From contig NZ_CP127173.1 in NCBI RefSeq assembly GCF_030264295.1, forward strand, positions 5,215,501 through 5,279,500: a stretch of DNA of 64,000 nucleotides. The letters run 5' to 3'. Shown one piece after another: positions 7,439 to 16,473 of this stretch. The translations under genes and the position numbers were made by a program. This stretch comes from Amycolatopsis nalaikhensis. Its GTDB lineage: Bacteria; Actinomycetota; Actinomycetes; Mycobacteriales; Pseudonocardiaceae. Below the pieces are notes generated by a model. It was given only the letters and a program-made list of their open reading frames with translations. It searched no databases and was not told the origin of the DNA. How positions within the stretch are numbered: the stretch's first letter is position 1; each line of letters starts with the position of its first letter.

Positions 7439-9004
7439 ATGAGCGCGGCTCCGCGGCTACTGGTGCTGTGGTGCCCGGACTGGCCGGTCGTCGCCGCCGG
7501 GGCCGCCGCCGGGACTCCTCCACTCGCCCCCGCCGCCGTCTTCTCCGGGAACCGCGTTGTCGCCTGCTCCGCCTCCGCTCGCCGGGCCGGGGTCGGGCGG
7601 GGCATGCGGCGGCGGGATGCCCAGTCGCGCTGTCCCGAACTCGTTGTCCACCCCCACGACCCCGACCGCGATGCCCGGCTCTTCGAACCGGTCGCCGCAG
7701 CCGTCGAACGGCTCGCCGTCGGGGTCGAGGTCGTGCGGCCCGGCATCGTCGCCGTTCCGGTCGGCGGGGCCGCCGGGTACTTCGGCGGGGAAGCCGCCCT
7801 CGCCGAACAGCTCATCGACGAGGTGGAGGCCGCTGCCGGCGTCGAATGCCAGGTCGGGATCGCCGACGGCCTCTTCGCCGCGACCCTCGCCGCCCGGCGG
7901 GCGGCCGTCGTGCCCGCCGGTGGCGCCGCCGAGTTCCTCGCCCCGCTCGACGTCGCCGAACTGAACCAGCCCGGCGACGACCGCGGCGAGCTCGTCGAAC
8001 TGCTGCGGCGGCTCGGCTTGCGCACCCTCGGCGCCTTCGCCGCGCTGGCCGAGCGGGACGTCGCGGGCCGCTTCCCGCGCGACGCCGTCGTCGCCCACCG
8101 CCTCGCCCGCGGCCTCTCCGAACGCCCGCCGCTGCGCCGCGCCCTGCCGCCGGACCTGACCGTCACCGAGGAGTTCGAGCACCCCCTGCACCGGATCGAC
8201 GAAGCCGCGTTCGTCGCCAAAACCCTCGGCGAGCGCTTCTTCGCCGGGCTGGCCCGTCACGGCCTCGCCTGCACCCGCCTGGCCATCGTCGCGGTCACCG
8301 AAGCCGGCGAAGAACGCGTCCGCGTCTGGCGCTGCGCCGAACCCCTCACCGCCCGCTCGACCGCCGACCGCGTCCGCTGGCAGTGCGAAGGCTGGCTCAC
8401 CGCGCGGGACCGGCCCACCGCCGGGATCGTCCGGCTGCGCCTCGACCCCGAGGAGGTCGTCGGCGGGCAGGCGCTGCAGCTGCGGCTCGGCTCGATGGGC
8501 CGCGACGCCGACGCCGCCGAGCGCGCCGGCCGCGCCCTGGTGCGGATCCAGGGCCTGCTGGGCCCGGACGCCGTCGTCACCCCGGTGCTCGACGGCGGCC
8601 GCGGCCCCGGCGAGCGCGTCCGGCTCGTCCCGTGGGGCGAACCGCGCGTGCCCGCCACCGCGGACCGGCCGTGGCCGGGACGGCTGCCCGCGCCCTCGCC
8701 GAGCCGGGTGCCGCCCGAGCCACCGCCGGCGGTGGTGCTCGACGCGGTGGGCGACGTCGTCCGCTGCACCGAGCGCGGCGAGCTCGGCTACCCGCCCGCG
8801 ACGGTCGCCGTCGACGGCGGGCCGCCGCGCCGCGTCCTCGGCTCGGCCGGGCCGTGGGTCGTCCACCCGCCGCCACCCGCGAAGGGCCCGGCGTCCGCGC
8901 GGGTCCAGGTGGTGCTGGAGGACGTCGACGGCGACGTCGCGCTGCTGCTGCTGGCCACCGTCGGCGAGAATCCACAATGGACCGTCGAGGGCGTCTACGA
9001 CTGA
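7439..9004 (+). CDS. imuB: ImuB, catalytically inactive Y-family polymerase-like protein
   Basis: About 521 aa Y-family polymerase homologue acting as the clamp-binding hub of the ImuA'-ImuB-DnaE2 mutasome. The N-terminus is MSAAPRLLVLWCPDWPVVAA, where active Y-family enzymes have a metal-binding DxDxFxA motif, and the second acidic site is VRPGIVAVPVGG rather than SxDE; the active site therefore appears lost, as in known ImuB proteins. The middle contains the helix-hairpin-helix thumb (GELVELLRRLGLRTLGAFAAL). ATG 7439 fits the conserved N-terminus; upstream in-frame starts lie in repeat DNA. Likely SOS-induced with imuA'. Confidence 0.92.
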   Translation: MSAAPRLLVLWCPDWPVVAAGAAAGTPPLAPAAVFSGNRVVACSASARRAGVGRGMRRRDAQSRCPELVVHPHDPDRDARLFEPVAAAVERLAVGVEVVRPGIVAVPVGGAAGYFGGEAALAEQLIDEVEAAAGVECQVGIADGLFAATLAARRAAVVPAGGAAEFLAPLDVAELNQPGDDRGELVELLRRLGLRTLGAFAALAERDVAGRFPRDAVVAHRLARGLSERPPLRRALPPDLTVTEEFEHPLHRIDEAAFVAKTLGERFFAGLARHGLACTRLAIVAVTEAGEERVRVWRCAEPLTARSTADRVRWQCEGWLTARDRPTAGIVRLRLDPEEVVGGQALQLRLGSMGRDADAAERAGRALVRIQGLLGPDAVVTPVLDGGRGPGERVRLVPWGEPRVPATADRPWPGRLPAPSPSRVPPEPPPAVVLDAVGDVVRCTERGELGYPPATVAVDGGPPRRVLGSAGPWVVHPPPPAKGPASARVQVVLEDVDGDVALLLLATVGENPQWTVEGVYD

Positions 9005-9050
9005 CATTCGTCCAAGACGGCCGCCCCGGCCGCGGCCTACGGTCCCGGAC

Positions 9051-9830
9051 ATGGGAGATCGTCCGCACGTGGTCCACGACGGCCGCGAGAACGCGCCGCC
9101 GCTGCTGCTCATCCACGGATCGGGGGCCTCGGGCGCCACGTGGGGCCCGATGGTCGGGGCGCTGGCCGCGCGGCACCACGTCATCCGCGTCGACCTGCCG
9201 GGCTGCGGCCAGTCGCCGCCGGCGCCGTCGTACGCCGTGCCCGCGCAGGCGGACCGCGTGGCCGGGCTGCTCGACGACCTCGGGCTGCGGGACGTCGCCG
9301 TGGCCGGGCACTCCAGCGGCGGCTACGTCGCCACCGCGCTCGCCGAGCGGCGCCCCGACCTGGTGGGGTCGCTCGCGCTGGTCAGCAGCGGTCCGCGGCT
9401 CGACGCGCTGCGCCCGCAGCCGCTGATCCTGCGTGCCCTGCTGAGCCCGCCGTTCGGGCCGCTGCTCTGGGCGAGGCGGTCGGACGCGACGATCCGCCGC
9501 GGCATCGGCGCGACGACGGCCCGCCCGGTCGCCGTCCCGGACGACGCCGTCGCCGACCTCAAGCGGATCAGCTACCGCACGTTCCGGGAAGTGCTGCGCC
9601 GCAACGCCGAGTACCTCGCCGAGCGGAGCGCGCCCGAGCGGCTGGCCGTCCTCGGCGTCCCGCTGCTGGTGGTCTTCGGCGCGGCCGACCCGCGCTACGA
9701 GCCGTCGTCGGCGCACCAGTACGAGGTGGTGCCGGGCGCGCGGGTCGAGCTGCTGCCGGGCGTCGGGCACCTCCCCATGCTGGAGGCGCCCGAGGCGACG
9801 AGCGAGCTCCTGCTGGGCTTCACGGCCTAG
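9051..9830 (+). CDS. Alpha/beta-fold hydrolase
   Basis: A 259-aa cytoplasmic alpha/beta hydrolase. Visible: oxyanion HGSGASGATWGP (residues about 22-34), nucleophile elbow AGHSSGGYVA (Ser about 87), an acid in VVFGAADPRYEP and the catalytic His in GVGHLPMLEAPE. It starts 46 bp after imuB on the same strand, but nothing ties it functionally to the mutasome. Substrate unknown; the family spans esterases, lactonases and C-C hydrolases. Confidence 0.85.
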   Translation: MGDRPHVVHDGRENAPPLLLIHGSGASGATWGPMVGALAARHHVIRVDLPGCGQSPPAPSYAVPAQADRVAGLLDDLGLRDVAVAGHSSGGYVATALAERRPDLVGSLALVSSGPRLDALRPQPLILRALLSPPFGPLLWARRSDATIRRGIGATTARPVAVPDDAVADLKRISYRTFREVLRRNAEYLAERSAPERLAVLGVPLLVVFGAADPRYEPSSAHQYEVVPGARVELLPGVGHLPMLEAPEATSELLLGFTA

Positions 9831-9839
9831 ACTGCGCTC

Positions 9840-10679
9840 GTGGTGCCCTCACCCGGCTGGTCGTGGTCGGACGTGGACGTCGCCGTGCCGGGCCCGGCCG
9901 GCCGGCTGCCGGGGGTCGCCATGGCCGGGTTCCGCCAGCGGATCGCGGGCTCCGTGGACATCGCGATGGTGGCGCACCCGGCGATCACGGTGCTCTTCGA
10001 CTTGACCGGCGACATCGTCTGCGACGCGCGGGGCCGTCGTCGTCGCGGCAGCTTCGTCGCGGGTCTTCTCCCCGGGGAGGTCCGCACCGGCGGCCGCCGC
10101 GGCGAGTGCCTGCAGGTCCGGTTGACGCCGGTGGTCGCGGCCGCGGTGCTGGGAGCGTCGGCCGAACTGACGGGGACAGTGGCGTCGCTCGACGAGGTCT
10201 GGGGCCGCGACGCGGAGCGGGTGGAGGAGCGGCTGCGGGCCGCGAAGACGTGGGACGCCCGGTTCGCGATCGCGGCGGAGGCCATCGGACGGCGCCTGGA
10301 GAGCCGGCCGGTCGACGCCGAAGTCGCCCAGGCGTGGCGGCGGACGCTCGCGGCCCGGGGAGCGGTGCGCGTCGACGGTCTGGCGGGCGAAGTGGGCTGG
10401 AGCCGTCAGCGGCTGTGGTCGAGGTTCCGGGCTCAGCTGGGCGTGACGCCGAAGCGCGCGGCGGGCTTGGTGCGGTTCGACCACGCGGCACACCTCCTGG
10501 CGGCCGGGCACACCGCGGCGAGCGTGGCGGCGAGGAGCGGGTACGCGGACCAGTCCCACCTCCACCGCGAGGTGAAAGCCATCACCGGGACGACGCCGAC
10601 GGCGGTGGCGACGGCACCGTGGCTCGCGATCGACGAGGTGGCCTGGCCCGCGCCGAGCCGGGGCCGCGTGTCAGGCTGA
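9840..10679 (+). CDS. AraC-family transcriptional regulator
   Basis: About 279 aa. The C-terminal third holds the double helix-turn-helix of AraC/XylS proteins: VDGLAGEVGWSRQRLWSRFRAQLGVTPKRAAGLVRFDHAAHLL, then ASVAARSGYADQSHLHREVKAITGTTPTAVA. The N-terminal half has no recognised effector domain but resembles the sensor part of one-component AraC proteins in actinomycetes. It starts with GTG 10 bp after the preceding hydrolase. A second hydrolase follows after three phased GTCAGGC repeats, so the regulator may control that gene. Confidence 0.88.
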   Translation: MVPSPGWSWSDVDVAVPGPAGRLPGVAMAGFRQRIAGSVDIAMVAHPAITVLFDLTGDIVCDARGRRRRGSFVAGLLPGEVRTGGRRGECLQVRLTPVVAAAVLGASAELTGTVASLDEVWGRDAERVEERLRAAKTWDARFAIAAEAIGRRLESRPVDAEVAQAWRRTLAARGAVRVDGLAGEVGWSRQRLWSRFRAQLGVTPKRAAGLVRFDHAAHLLAAGHTAASVAARSGYADQSHLHREVKAITGTTPTAVATAPWLAIDEVAWPAPSRGRVSG

Positions 10680-10698
10680 CGTCAGGCCGGTGTCAGGC
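10670..10698. promoter_or_regulatory. Three phased GTCAGGC direct repeats
   Basis: GTCAGGC occurs at 10670, 10681 and 10692, exactly 11 bp apart, spanning the araC stop codon and the short leader of the next hydrolase. CTGACGTCAG (10676-10685) is a palindrome within it. Helically phased direct repeats are typical AraC-family sites; the assignment is inference. Confidence 0.5.
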
Positions 10699-10719
10699 CA
10701 CCCGCCGAAAGTAACCGGC

Positions 10720-11514
10720 ATGACGAACGACATCGCAGCTCACTGGACCGGCATGATCACCGTCGAAGACACGGCGCTGGCCGTCACCGACACCGGCGGC
10801 CCCGGCATCCCGGTGGTCTACCTCAACGGCCAGTTCGCCACCCAGGGGTACTGGCGGCGGGTGCTCGCCGACCTCGGCGCGGGCTGGCGGCACCTCACCT
10901 ACGACGAGCGGGCCCGCGGCAAGTCGGCGCGCTCGGCGGACTACTCCTTCGAAGCCGCCGTCCGGGACGTCGACGCGGTGCTCGCCGCCCGCGGCGTCGA
11001 GCGGGCGCTGGTCGTGGGGTGGTCCTACGGCGCCGTCGTCGCGGCGCACTGGGCGCACCGCAACCCGGACCGGGCGCTGGGCGCGGTCCTGGTCGACGGC
11101 GCGTTCCCGCACGACTGGCTCGACGACGCCATGGAGCAACGGATCCGCAAGCTCTTCCGGCGGCTGAACTGGTTCCTGCCGCTGCTGCGCCCGACCGGCC
11201 TGACCCCGCGGATGACGGCCGGGCAGCAGGCGGAGAGCAACATCGAGCTCGGCAAGCTCTCCCGGGAGCGCGAGCTGGGGCCGGTGCTGGCCGGCCTCAC
11301 CGTGCCGACGCGGTACGTCGTCGCGTCGGGGACGTCGTTCGGCAGCCGCGGCGACGAGCAGGAGCGCATCCGCGCCGGTCTCGACGCGGTGACGGAGGGC
11401 AACCCGAACATCCGGGTGAGCGCGAAGGTGACGAGCAACCACGGCGCGCTGCTGCGCAAGGACCACCGCGCCATCGCTGACGCGGTGCGCGAGGCCGCCG
11501 CCGTGCGGTCTTGA
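10720..11514 (+). CDS. Alpha/beta-fold hydrolase
   Basis: 264-aa alpha/beta hydrolase starting at ATG 10720. The nucleophile is in VVGWSYGAVVAAHWA (G-x-S-x-G, Ser about residue 101). The N-terminal strand pattern IPVVYLNGQFATQGYWRRV matches the family, with Asn-Gly replacing the usual His-Gly of the oxyanion motif. The likely catalytic His is in TSNHGALLRKDH near the C-terminus. It lies directly behind the AraC gene and the phased repeats, so it is a plausible target of that regulator. Substrate not identified. Confidence 0.82.
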   Translation: MTNDIAAHWTGMITVEDTALAVTDTGGPGIPVVYLNGQFATQGYWRRVLADLGAGWRHLTYDERARGKSARSADYSFEAAVRDVDAVLAARGVERALVVGWSYGAVVAAHWAHRNPDRALGAVLVDGAFPHDWLDDAMEQRIRKLFRRLNWFLPLLRPTGLTPRMTAGQQAESNIELGKLSRERELGPVLAGLTVPTRYVVASGTSFGSRGDEQERIRAGLDAVTEGNPNIRVSAKVTSNHGALLRKDHRAIADAVREAAAVRS

Positions 11515-11559
11515 ACACGGGCGTGCGGTCTCCCGGAGGGCCCGGGTTACCGTGGTGGG

Positions 11560-11919
11560 GTGTGGACTGGGTGGTTCGAAAGCCGGGCGTGGGAGTTCCT
11601 CGAGGCCTTGGCCGATCAGGTGGGCCGCCCCGCGGTACCGGGGCTGACGGCGGAGGTGGACCAGCACGCCGCGGCGGTGCGCGACATCCTCGTCCTCGGT
11701 GTGGAGGCCTCCGCGACGGTCGCCGCGGCGGTGCTGCTGGCGGCGTACGCCCGCGGCCTGCTCGACCAGGTCCGCGAGGAAACCGGACGGCCGTGGGCGC
11801 CCGTCCCCGGTGGGACCGGCTGGGTGCAGCTGCGCCTGCTCGCCGTCTGCCAGCTGGCCCGGGCCCACCGGGTGGGCTCCCTCACCGACGGCCAGCCCGA
11901 CCTGCCCTCACCCGCTTGA
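11560..11919 (+). CDS. Small conserved actinobacterial protein
   Basis: 119-aa protein starting at GTG 11560, acidic and Ala-rich, with a long helical centre (QHAAAVRDILVLGVEASATVAAAVLLAAYARGLLDQVREE) and a Trp-rich N-terminus (MWTGWFESRAWEFLEAL). No signal peptide or certain membrane helix. It resembles short DUF-type proteins widespread in Streptomyces and Amycolatopsis (a DUF6401-like assignment is only a guess). Codon bias supports a real gene. A strong terminator follows 6 bp after the stop. Confidence 0.65.
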   Translation: MWTGWFESRAWEFLEALADQVGRPAVPGLTAEVDQHAAAVRDILVLGVEASATVAAAVLLAAYARGLLDQVREETGRPWAPVPGGTGWVQLRLLAVCQLARAHRVGSLTDGQPDLPSPA

Positions 11920-11924
11920 CGCGC

Positions 11925-11956
11925 CTTCCGCCGGGCCCGCGCGGGCCCGGCGGAAG
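11925..11956. terminator. Bidirectional terminator between convergent genes
   Basis: A perfect 32-bp palindrome with no loop: each arm is CTTCCGCCGGGCCCGC or its complement. It fits exactly between the stop codons at 11919 and 11960 of two convergent genes. Confidence 0.85.
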
Positions 11957-11959
11957 AGC

Positions 11960-12793
11960 TCAGAGGCGGGCGTCGGGCGGGATGACGTCGTCGCCCGCGG
12001 TCCCGCGAGCCGGCGCGGCGGTCCGGCCGGACGGCGCGGAGAACGACTCGGTCGGGGCGTCCGAGCGCGCCATCGCGTCCTCGCGGCCGCGCTGACGGGC
12101 CTGCTCCGCCGCCCGCGGCACCTCGTGGTCGGCACGGTCCAGCCAGCGCTCCCAACGGTTCTGCATCGGCCGGATCAAGCCGCCGCCGGCACCCACGACG
12201 GCGATCCCGCCGACGGTCGCCAGCACGGTGATCAGCACCGGGGTGGTGACGGTGGTGGCGACGCCGATCTGGTTCAGCGCGGCGATGATGCCGAGGCCCC
12301 AGATGAACACCGACGCGATCGTGCCGAGCAGCTTGCCGTAGGACAGGCCGGACAGCGTGCCGGAGATGAGGTCCTTGGCCGCCTTGGCGATGGCCGCGGC
12401 GACCACGACGATGATGATCGCGACGGCGGCGCGCGGTAGCCAGGCGACGATGTCGGTCAGCAGCGCCGACACCGGGTTCGGCCCCCACACCCCGAACGCG
12501 ATCTGCAGCGTGATCAACAGCAGTGCGTAGTAAAGAAGTTTCGAGATGAGGTCGGAGGCGTCGAACTTCGACCGGGCCAGCATGGTCTTCAGCCCGCCGC
12601 GTTCGACGAGGCGGTCGAAGCCGACGCGGTGCAGCGCCTTGTCGACCAGCTTCGCGACCGCCTTCGCGATCAGCCAGCCGATGACCAGGATGATCAGGAA
12701 GGCGAGCAGTTTCGGCACGAAGGTCGCCACGGCGCTCCAGGCGTCGGAAATCCCGCGCCCGACGTCGACGGCGGCCGGTGAGTGAGTGGCCAT
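11960..12793 (-). CDS. MscS-like / conserved TM-helix membrane protein
   Basis: 277-aa inner-membrane protein. Four or five membrane segments are evident: LLAFLIILVIGWLIAKAV, ISKLLYYALLLITLQIAFGV, AAVAIIIVVVAAAIAKAAK, IASVFIWGLGIIAALNQIG and TPVLITVLATVGGIAVVGAGGG. The repeated KxxxxxDxxLxxxGxDxLxxxxG-type linkers match the conserved TM-helix repeat (PF05552) of small mechanosensitive-channel relatives such as CmpX. The C-terminal 70 residues are charged and disordered. ATG 12793 follows GGGAG at good distance. A role in osmotic release or envelope sensing is inferred from family only. Confidence 0.8.
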   Translation of the reverse strand: MATHSPAAVDVGRGISDAWSAVATFVPKLLAFLIILVIGWLIAKAVAKLVDKALHRVGFDRLVERGGLKTMLARSKFDASDLISKLLYYALLLITLQIAFGVWGPNPVSALLTDIVAWLPRAAVAIIIVVVAAAIAKAAKDLISGTLSGLSYGKLLGTIASVFIWGLGIIAALNQIGVATTVTTPVLITVLATVGGIAVVGAGGGLIRPMQNRWERWLDRADHEVPRAAEQARQRGREDAMARSDAPTESFSAPSGRTAAPARGTAGDDVIPPDARL

Positions 12794-12838
12794 GTCGGTC
12801 TCCCTATCGGTTTGTGGGCGCCCCCGACGGCCACCCAC

Positions 12839-12869
12839 GCACCGCCCGGCTACCACCCCCGGGCGGTGC
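12839..12869. other. Hairpin upstream of the MscS-like gene
   Basis: Inverted repeat GCACCGCCCGG / CCGGGCGGTGC with a 9-bp loop, 46 bp upstream of the MscS-like start. Between it and the dnaE2 promoter (12870-12970) I see no gene or clear signal. It could be a leader structure; function unknown. Confidence 0.5.
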
Positions 12870-12970
12870 CCAACACAGAACTCACCCGGGGCGCATCGTT
12901 TTGGTAGCGATTGATCGGGGTATGTGCAGTTTGGTGGGTTGTGACCGTCGCGACTCCGCCCCGCCTCGAG

Positions 12971-13024
12971 TTGACACCGCCGGTGCCGCGCGCTGTACTC
13001 ACGTCGGAATCGAACACGTGAGCG
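12971..13024 (+). promoter_or_regulatory. dnaE2 promoter with degenerate LexA box
   Basis: TTGACA (12971-12976) and TGTACT (12994-12999) are spaced 17 bp. Downstream, CGAACACGTGAGCG (13011-13024) keeps the left half and spacing of the SOS box CGAACNNNNGTTCG, with two mismatches in the right half. The box sits the same way relative to the -10 as at imuA'. Confidence 0.7.
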
Positions 13025-13106
13025 AATCCCGCTGAGTGCCTCCGGACCGAGCGAGCCCTTCCCCGCCCAGCACGGTCATGCCGACCGCCGGTGTGACCTT
13101 CCTGTC

Positions 13107-16100
13107 GTGGGAGCGGTTTTGGCGTTCAACAACCCGGGCGTGCCGTGGTCCGAAGTGGAGCGGGTCGCCTCCGGGCGGGCTCCGCTGCCCGGCGACGGCA
13201 GCGACTCCCCGGCGTGGTCGCGCAAGCGCGAAGGGTATGTCGGTGCTCCGCCGGATCTGCGGGATCGCCGCGGCCGGGACGACGGCGGCGACCGCATCCG
13301 CGCGCCCTACGCCGAGCTGCACGTCCACTCCAACTTCAGCTTCCTCGACGGTGCCAGCCACCCCGAGACGCTCGTCGAGGAGGCCGCGCGGCTCGAACTC
13401 GACGCCCTCGTGCTCACCGACCACGACGGGATGTACGGCGCCGTCCGGTTCAACGACGCCGCCCGCGAGCTCGGCGTCCGGGTCGGGTTCGGGGCCGAAC
13501 TGTCGCTCGACCTGCCCGCGCCGCAGGCCGGGGAACCCGATCCCGCCGGGTCGCACCTCCTGCTGCTCGCCCGGCAGCAGGAGGGGTACCACCGGCTCTG
13601 CCGCGTCATCTCCCACGCCCAGATCGCCGGCGGGGAGAAGGGCCGTCCGCGTTACGACCTGGAGGAGCTGGTCGACGAGCTGGCCGGGCACGTCGTCGTC
13701 CTCACCGGGTGCCGCAAGGGCGCGGTCCGGCGGGCGCTCGCCGAGCGGGGACCCGCCGCCGCGCACGCCGAGCTCGCCCGGCTCGTCGACTGGTTCGGGC
13801 GCTCGCACGTCGCCGTGGAGCTGATCGACCACCGGCAGCCCCTCGACGAAGCCGCCAACGACCACCTCGCCGCGCTCGCCCGCGAGCTGCGGCTGCCGAC
13901 CATCGTGTCGAACAACGTCCACTACGCCACTCCTGCCGACGCACCGGTCGCCGACGCGCTCGCCGCCGTCCGGGCCCGGCGCTCGACCGAAGAGCTGGAC
14001 GGGTGGCGGCCGCCGTCGGGGCAGGCGTTCCTGCGCTCGGGGATGGAACAGCGCCGCCGCTTCGAACGCCGTTACCCCGGCGCGGTCGGGCGGGCCGCCG
14101 TCCTCGGCGTCGAGGTCGCCTTCGACCTGCAGCTCGTCGCACCCGACCTGCCGCCGTTCCCGGTGCCGCGCGGGCACGACGAGATGTCGTACCTGACGGA
14201 GCTGACCTGGGCTGGGGCGGCGAACCGCTACGGCACCCGCGAGGAGGCGCCAAAGGCCTACGCCCAGCTGGAGCACGAGCTGGCCGTCATCGAGGAGCTC
14301 AAGTTCCCCGGCTACTTCCTCGTCGTGTGGGACATCGTCCGGTTCTGCAAACAGGCGAACATCCTCTGCCAGGGCCGCGGCTCGGCGGCGAACTCGGCGG
14401 TCTGCTACGCGCTCGGCATCTGCCACGCCGACCCGGTGAAGTGGAACCTCCTGTTCGAACGGTTCCTCGCCCCCGAACGCGACGGGCCGCCGGACATCGA
14501 CATCGACATCGAGTCCGACCGCCGCGAGGAAGCCATCCAGTACGTCTACGAAAAGCACGGCCGCTTCCACGCCGCCCAGGTCGCCAACGTCATCACCTAC
14601 CGCGCGCCCTCGGCGGTCCGCGACGCCGCCAAGGCGCTCGGCCACAGCCCCGGCCAGCAGGACGCCTACGGCAAGCTCGTCGACCGCTGGGGCGGCGTCA
14701 CCGCGACGAAACAGCAGGTGGGGGCCGCGATCCCGGACGACGTCCTCGACCTGGCCGCGCGGATCGAGGACTTCCCGCGCCACCTCGGCATCCACTCCGG
14801 CGGCATGGTCATCTCGAAGCAGCCGGTGTCCGAAGTGGTCCCGGTCGAGTGGGCGACGATGGCCGACCGCAGCGTGCTGCAGTGGGACAAGGACGACTGC
14901 GCCACCGTCGGCCTGGTCAAGTTCGACCTGCTCGGCCTCGGCATGCTTTCCGCGCTGCACTACACGATCGACCTCGTCGCCGAGCACCACGGGTCCACAG
15001 TGGACATCGCCAAGCTCGACCTGGCCGACTCCCGGGTGTACGACATGCTGTGCGAGGCCGACGCCGTCGGCGTGTTCCAGGTCGAGTCACGCGCCCAGCT
15101 CGCCACCCTCCCGCGGCTGCGGCCCCGGAAGTTCTACGACCTCGTCGTCGAAGTCGCGCTGATCCGGCCCGGCCCGATCCAGGGCGGCTCGGTGCACCCC
15201 TACATCCGGCGCCGCCGCGGCGACGAGCGGTGGCAGCACGCCCACCCGCTGCTCGCCCCGGCCCTGGAACGCACCCTGGGGGTGCCGCTGTTCCAGGAGC
15301 AGGTGATGCAGATGGCCGTCGACGTCGCATCCTTCACCCCGGCCGAAGCCGACCAGCTGCGGCGAGCGATGGGCGCGAAGCGGTCCAGCGCCAAGATGAA
15401 AGCGTTGATGGCGCGGTTCTTCAAGGGTTGCGAAGCCAACGGCCTCGACCGCGAACTGGCGACGCGGATCTTCGAGCAGATCCACGCCTTCTCCGGCTAC
15501 GGCTTCCCCGAAGCGCACTCGATGTCCTTCGCCCTGCTCGTCTACGCGAGCGCGTGGTTCAAGCACTACTACCCGGCCGCGTTCTGCGCCGGGCTGCTGC
15601 GCGCGCAGCCGATGGGCTTCTACAGCCCGCAGTCCCTGGTCGCCGACGCGCGCCGGCACGGCGTCCACGTCCGCGAACCCGACATCAACGCCAGCCTCGC
15701 GCACGCCACCCTCGAACCCGACCCGGACAGCACCGGCGGGGTCGCGCTCCGGCTCGGCCTCGCGGGCGTCCGCCACCTCGGCGAAGACCCGGCCGCGGCG
15801 ATCGTCGCCGAGCGCGAGGCGAACGGCCCGTACGCCGGGCCCGGCGACCTCACCCGCCGCGTCCGGCTGAAGAAGAACGCCGTCGAAGCGCTGGCGACGG
15901 CGGGCGCGTTCGGCGGCGACCGGCGGCAGGACCTCTGGGCCGCCGGTGCCGCGGCGGCCACCCGCCCCGGCCACCTGCCGGGCCTCGCCCCCGGCCTCGA
16001 CGCGCCCGCGCTGCCGGGCATGACGCGGCTGGAGGTCACCGCCGCCGACCTGTGGGCCACCGGCGTCTCCCCGGACAGCCACCCCGTGGAGTACCTGCGG

Positions 16101-16436
16101 GAAGTCCTGAAGCGGCGGGGCGCGATCAGCACCGCCGAACTCGCGCGCGTGGCGGACGGGACGCGGGTGTGGGTCGGCGGCGCGGTCACCCACCGGCAGC
16201 GGCCCGCCACCGCCGGCGGGATCACGTTCCTCAACCTCGAGGACGAGACCGGCATGGCCAACGTCCTCGTCTCGCCCGGCTTGTGGAACCGGCAGCGCCT
16301 GGTGGCCCGCACCAGCTCCGCGTTGCTGGTCCGCGGGCGGGTCCAAGCCGCGGAAGGTGTCGTCACGCTCGTCGCCGACCGGCTCGAACGCCTCGAGCTG
16401 GACGTGCGGCCCGGGCCCTCCCGCGACTTCCGGTGA
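13107..16436 (+). CDS. dnaE2: DnaE2, error-prone DNA polymerase III alpha subunit
   Basis: C-family polymerase of about 1109 aa that performs error-prone translesion synthesis with ImuA'/ImuB after DNA damage. The N-terminal PHP domain begins YAELHVHSNFSFLDGAS (about residue 68). The polymerase core includes CQGRGSAANSAVCYALGI and the catalytic acidic strand PDIDIDIESDRREEAIQYVYE (about 465). Then come the HhH region and a C-terminal OB fold (GAVTHRQRPATAGGITFLNLEDETG). The N-terminus AFNNPGVPWSEVERV fits DnaE2 rather than replicative DnaE1. GTG 13107 is listed, but TTG 13119, with GGGAG 6 nt upstream, is an equally good start. LexA control is likely. Confidence 0.96.
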   Translation: MGAVLAFNNPGVPWSEVERVASGRAPLPGDGSDSPAWSRKREGYVGAPPDLRDRRGRDDGGDRIRAPYAELHVHSNFSFLDGASHPETLVEEAARLELDALVLTDHDGMYGAVRFNDAARELGVRVGFGAELSLDLPAPQAGEPDPAGSHLLLLARQQEGYHRLCRVISHAQIAGGEKGRPRYDLEELVDELAGHVVVLTGCRKGAVRRALAERGPAAAHAELARLVDWFGRSHVAVELIDHRQPLDEAANDHLAALARELRLPTIVSNNVHYATPADAPVADALAAVRARRSTEELDGWRPPSGQAFLRSGMEQRRRFERRYPGAVGRAAVLGVEVAFDLQLVAPDLPPFPVPRGHDEMSYLTELTWAGAANRYGTREEAPKAYAQLEHELAVIEELKFPGYFLVVWDIVRFCKQANILCQGRGSAANSAVCYALGICHADPVKWNLLFERFLAPERDGPPDIDIDIESDRREEAIQYVYEKHGRFHAAQVANVITYRAPSAVRDAAKALGHSPGQQDAYGKLVDRWGGVTATKQQVGAAIPDDVLDLAARIEDFPRHLGIHSGGMVISKQPVSEVVPVEWATMADRSVLQWDKDDCATVGLVKFDLLGLGMLSALHYTIDLVAEHHGSTVDIAKLDLADSRVYDMLCEADAVGVFQVESRAQLATLPRLRPRKFYDLVVEVALIRPGPIQGGSVHPYIRRRRGDERWQHAHPLLAPALERTLGVPLFQEQVMQMAVDVASFTPAEADQLRRAMGAKRSSAKMKALMARFFKGCEANGLDRELATRIFEQIHAFSGYGFPEAHSMSFALLVYASAWFKHYYPAAFCAGLLRAQPMGFYSPQSLVADARRHGVHVREPDINASLAHATLEPDPDSTGGVALRLGLAGVRHLGEDPAAAIVAEREANGPYAGPGDLTRRVRLKKNAVEALATAGAFGGDRRQDLWAAGAAAATRPGHLPGLAPGLDAPALPGMTRLEVTAADLWATGVSPDSHPVEYLREVLKRRGAISTAELARVADGTRVWVGGAVTHRQRPATAGGITFLNLEDETGMANVLVSPGLWNRQRLVARTSSALLVRGRVQAAEGVVTLVADRLERLELDVRPGPSRDFR

Positions 16437-16464
16437 CGGGGTTCGCCGCGCCGCGAACCCCGTC
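16435..16464. terminator. Bidirectional terminator after dnaE2
   Basis: Perfect 11-bp arms GACGGGGTTCG / CGAACCCCGTC with an 8-bp loop, beginning inside the dnaE2 stop codon and ending 10 bp before the convergent GH5 stop. Confidence 0.85.
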
Positions 16465-16473
16465 GGCCGGTGC

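Noticed and set aside
6306..7442. 378-codon frame through imuA' and the repeat gap
   Set aside because: Wrong frame relative to imuA'; the open frame in the gap reflects repeat and GC composition.
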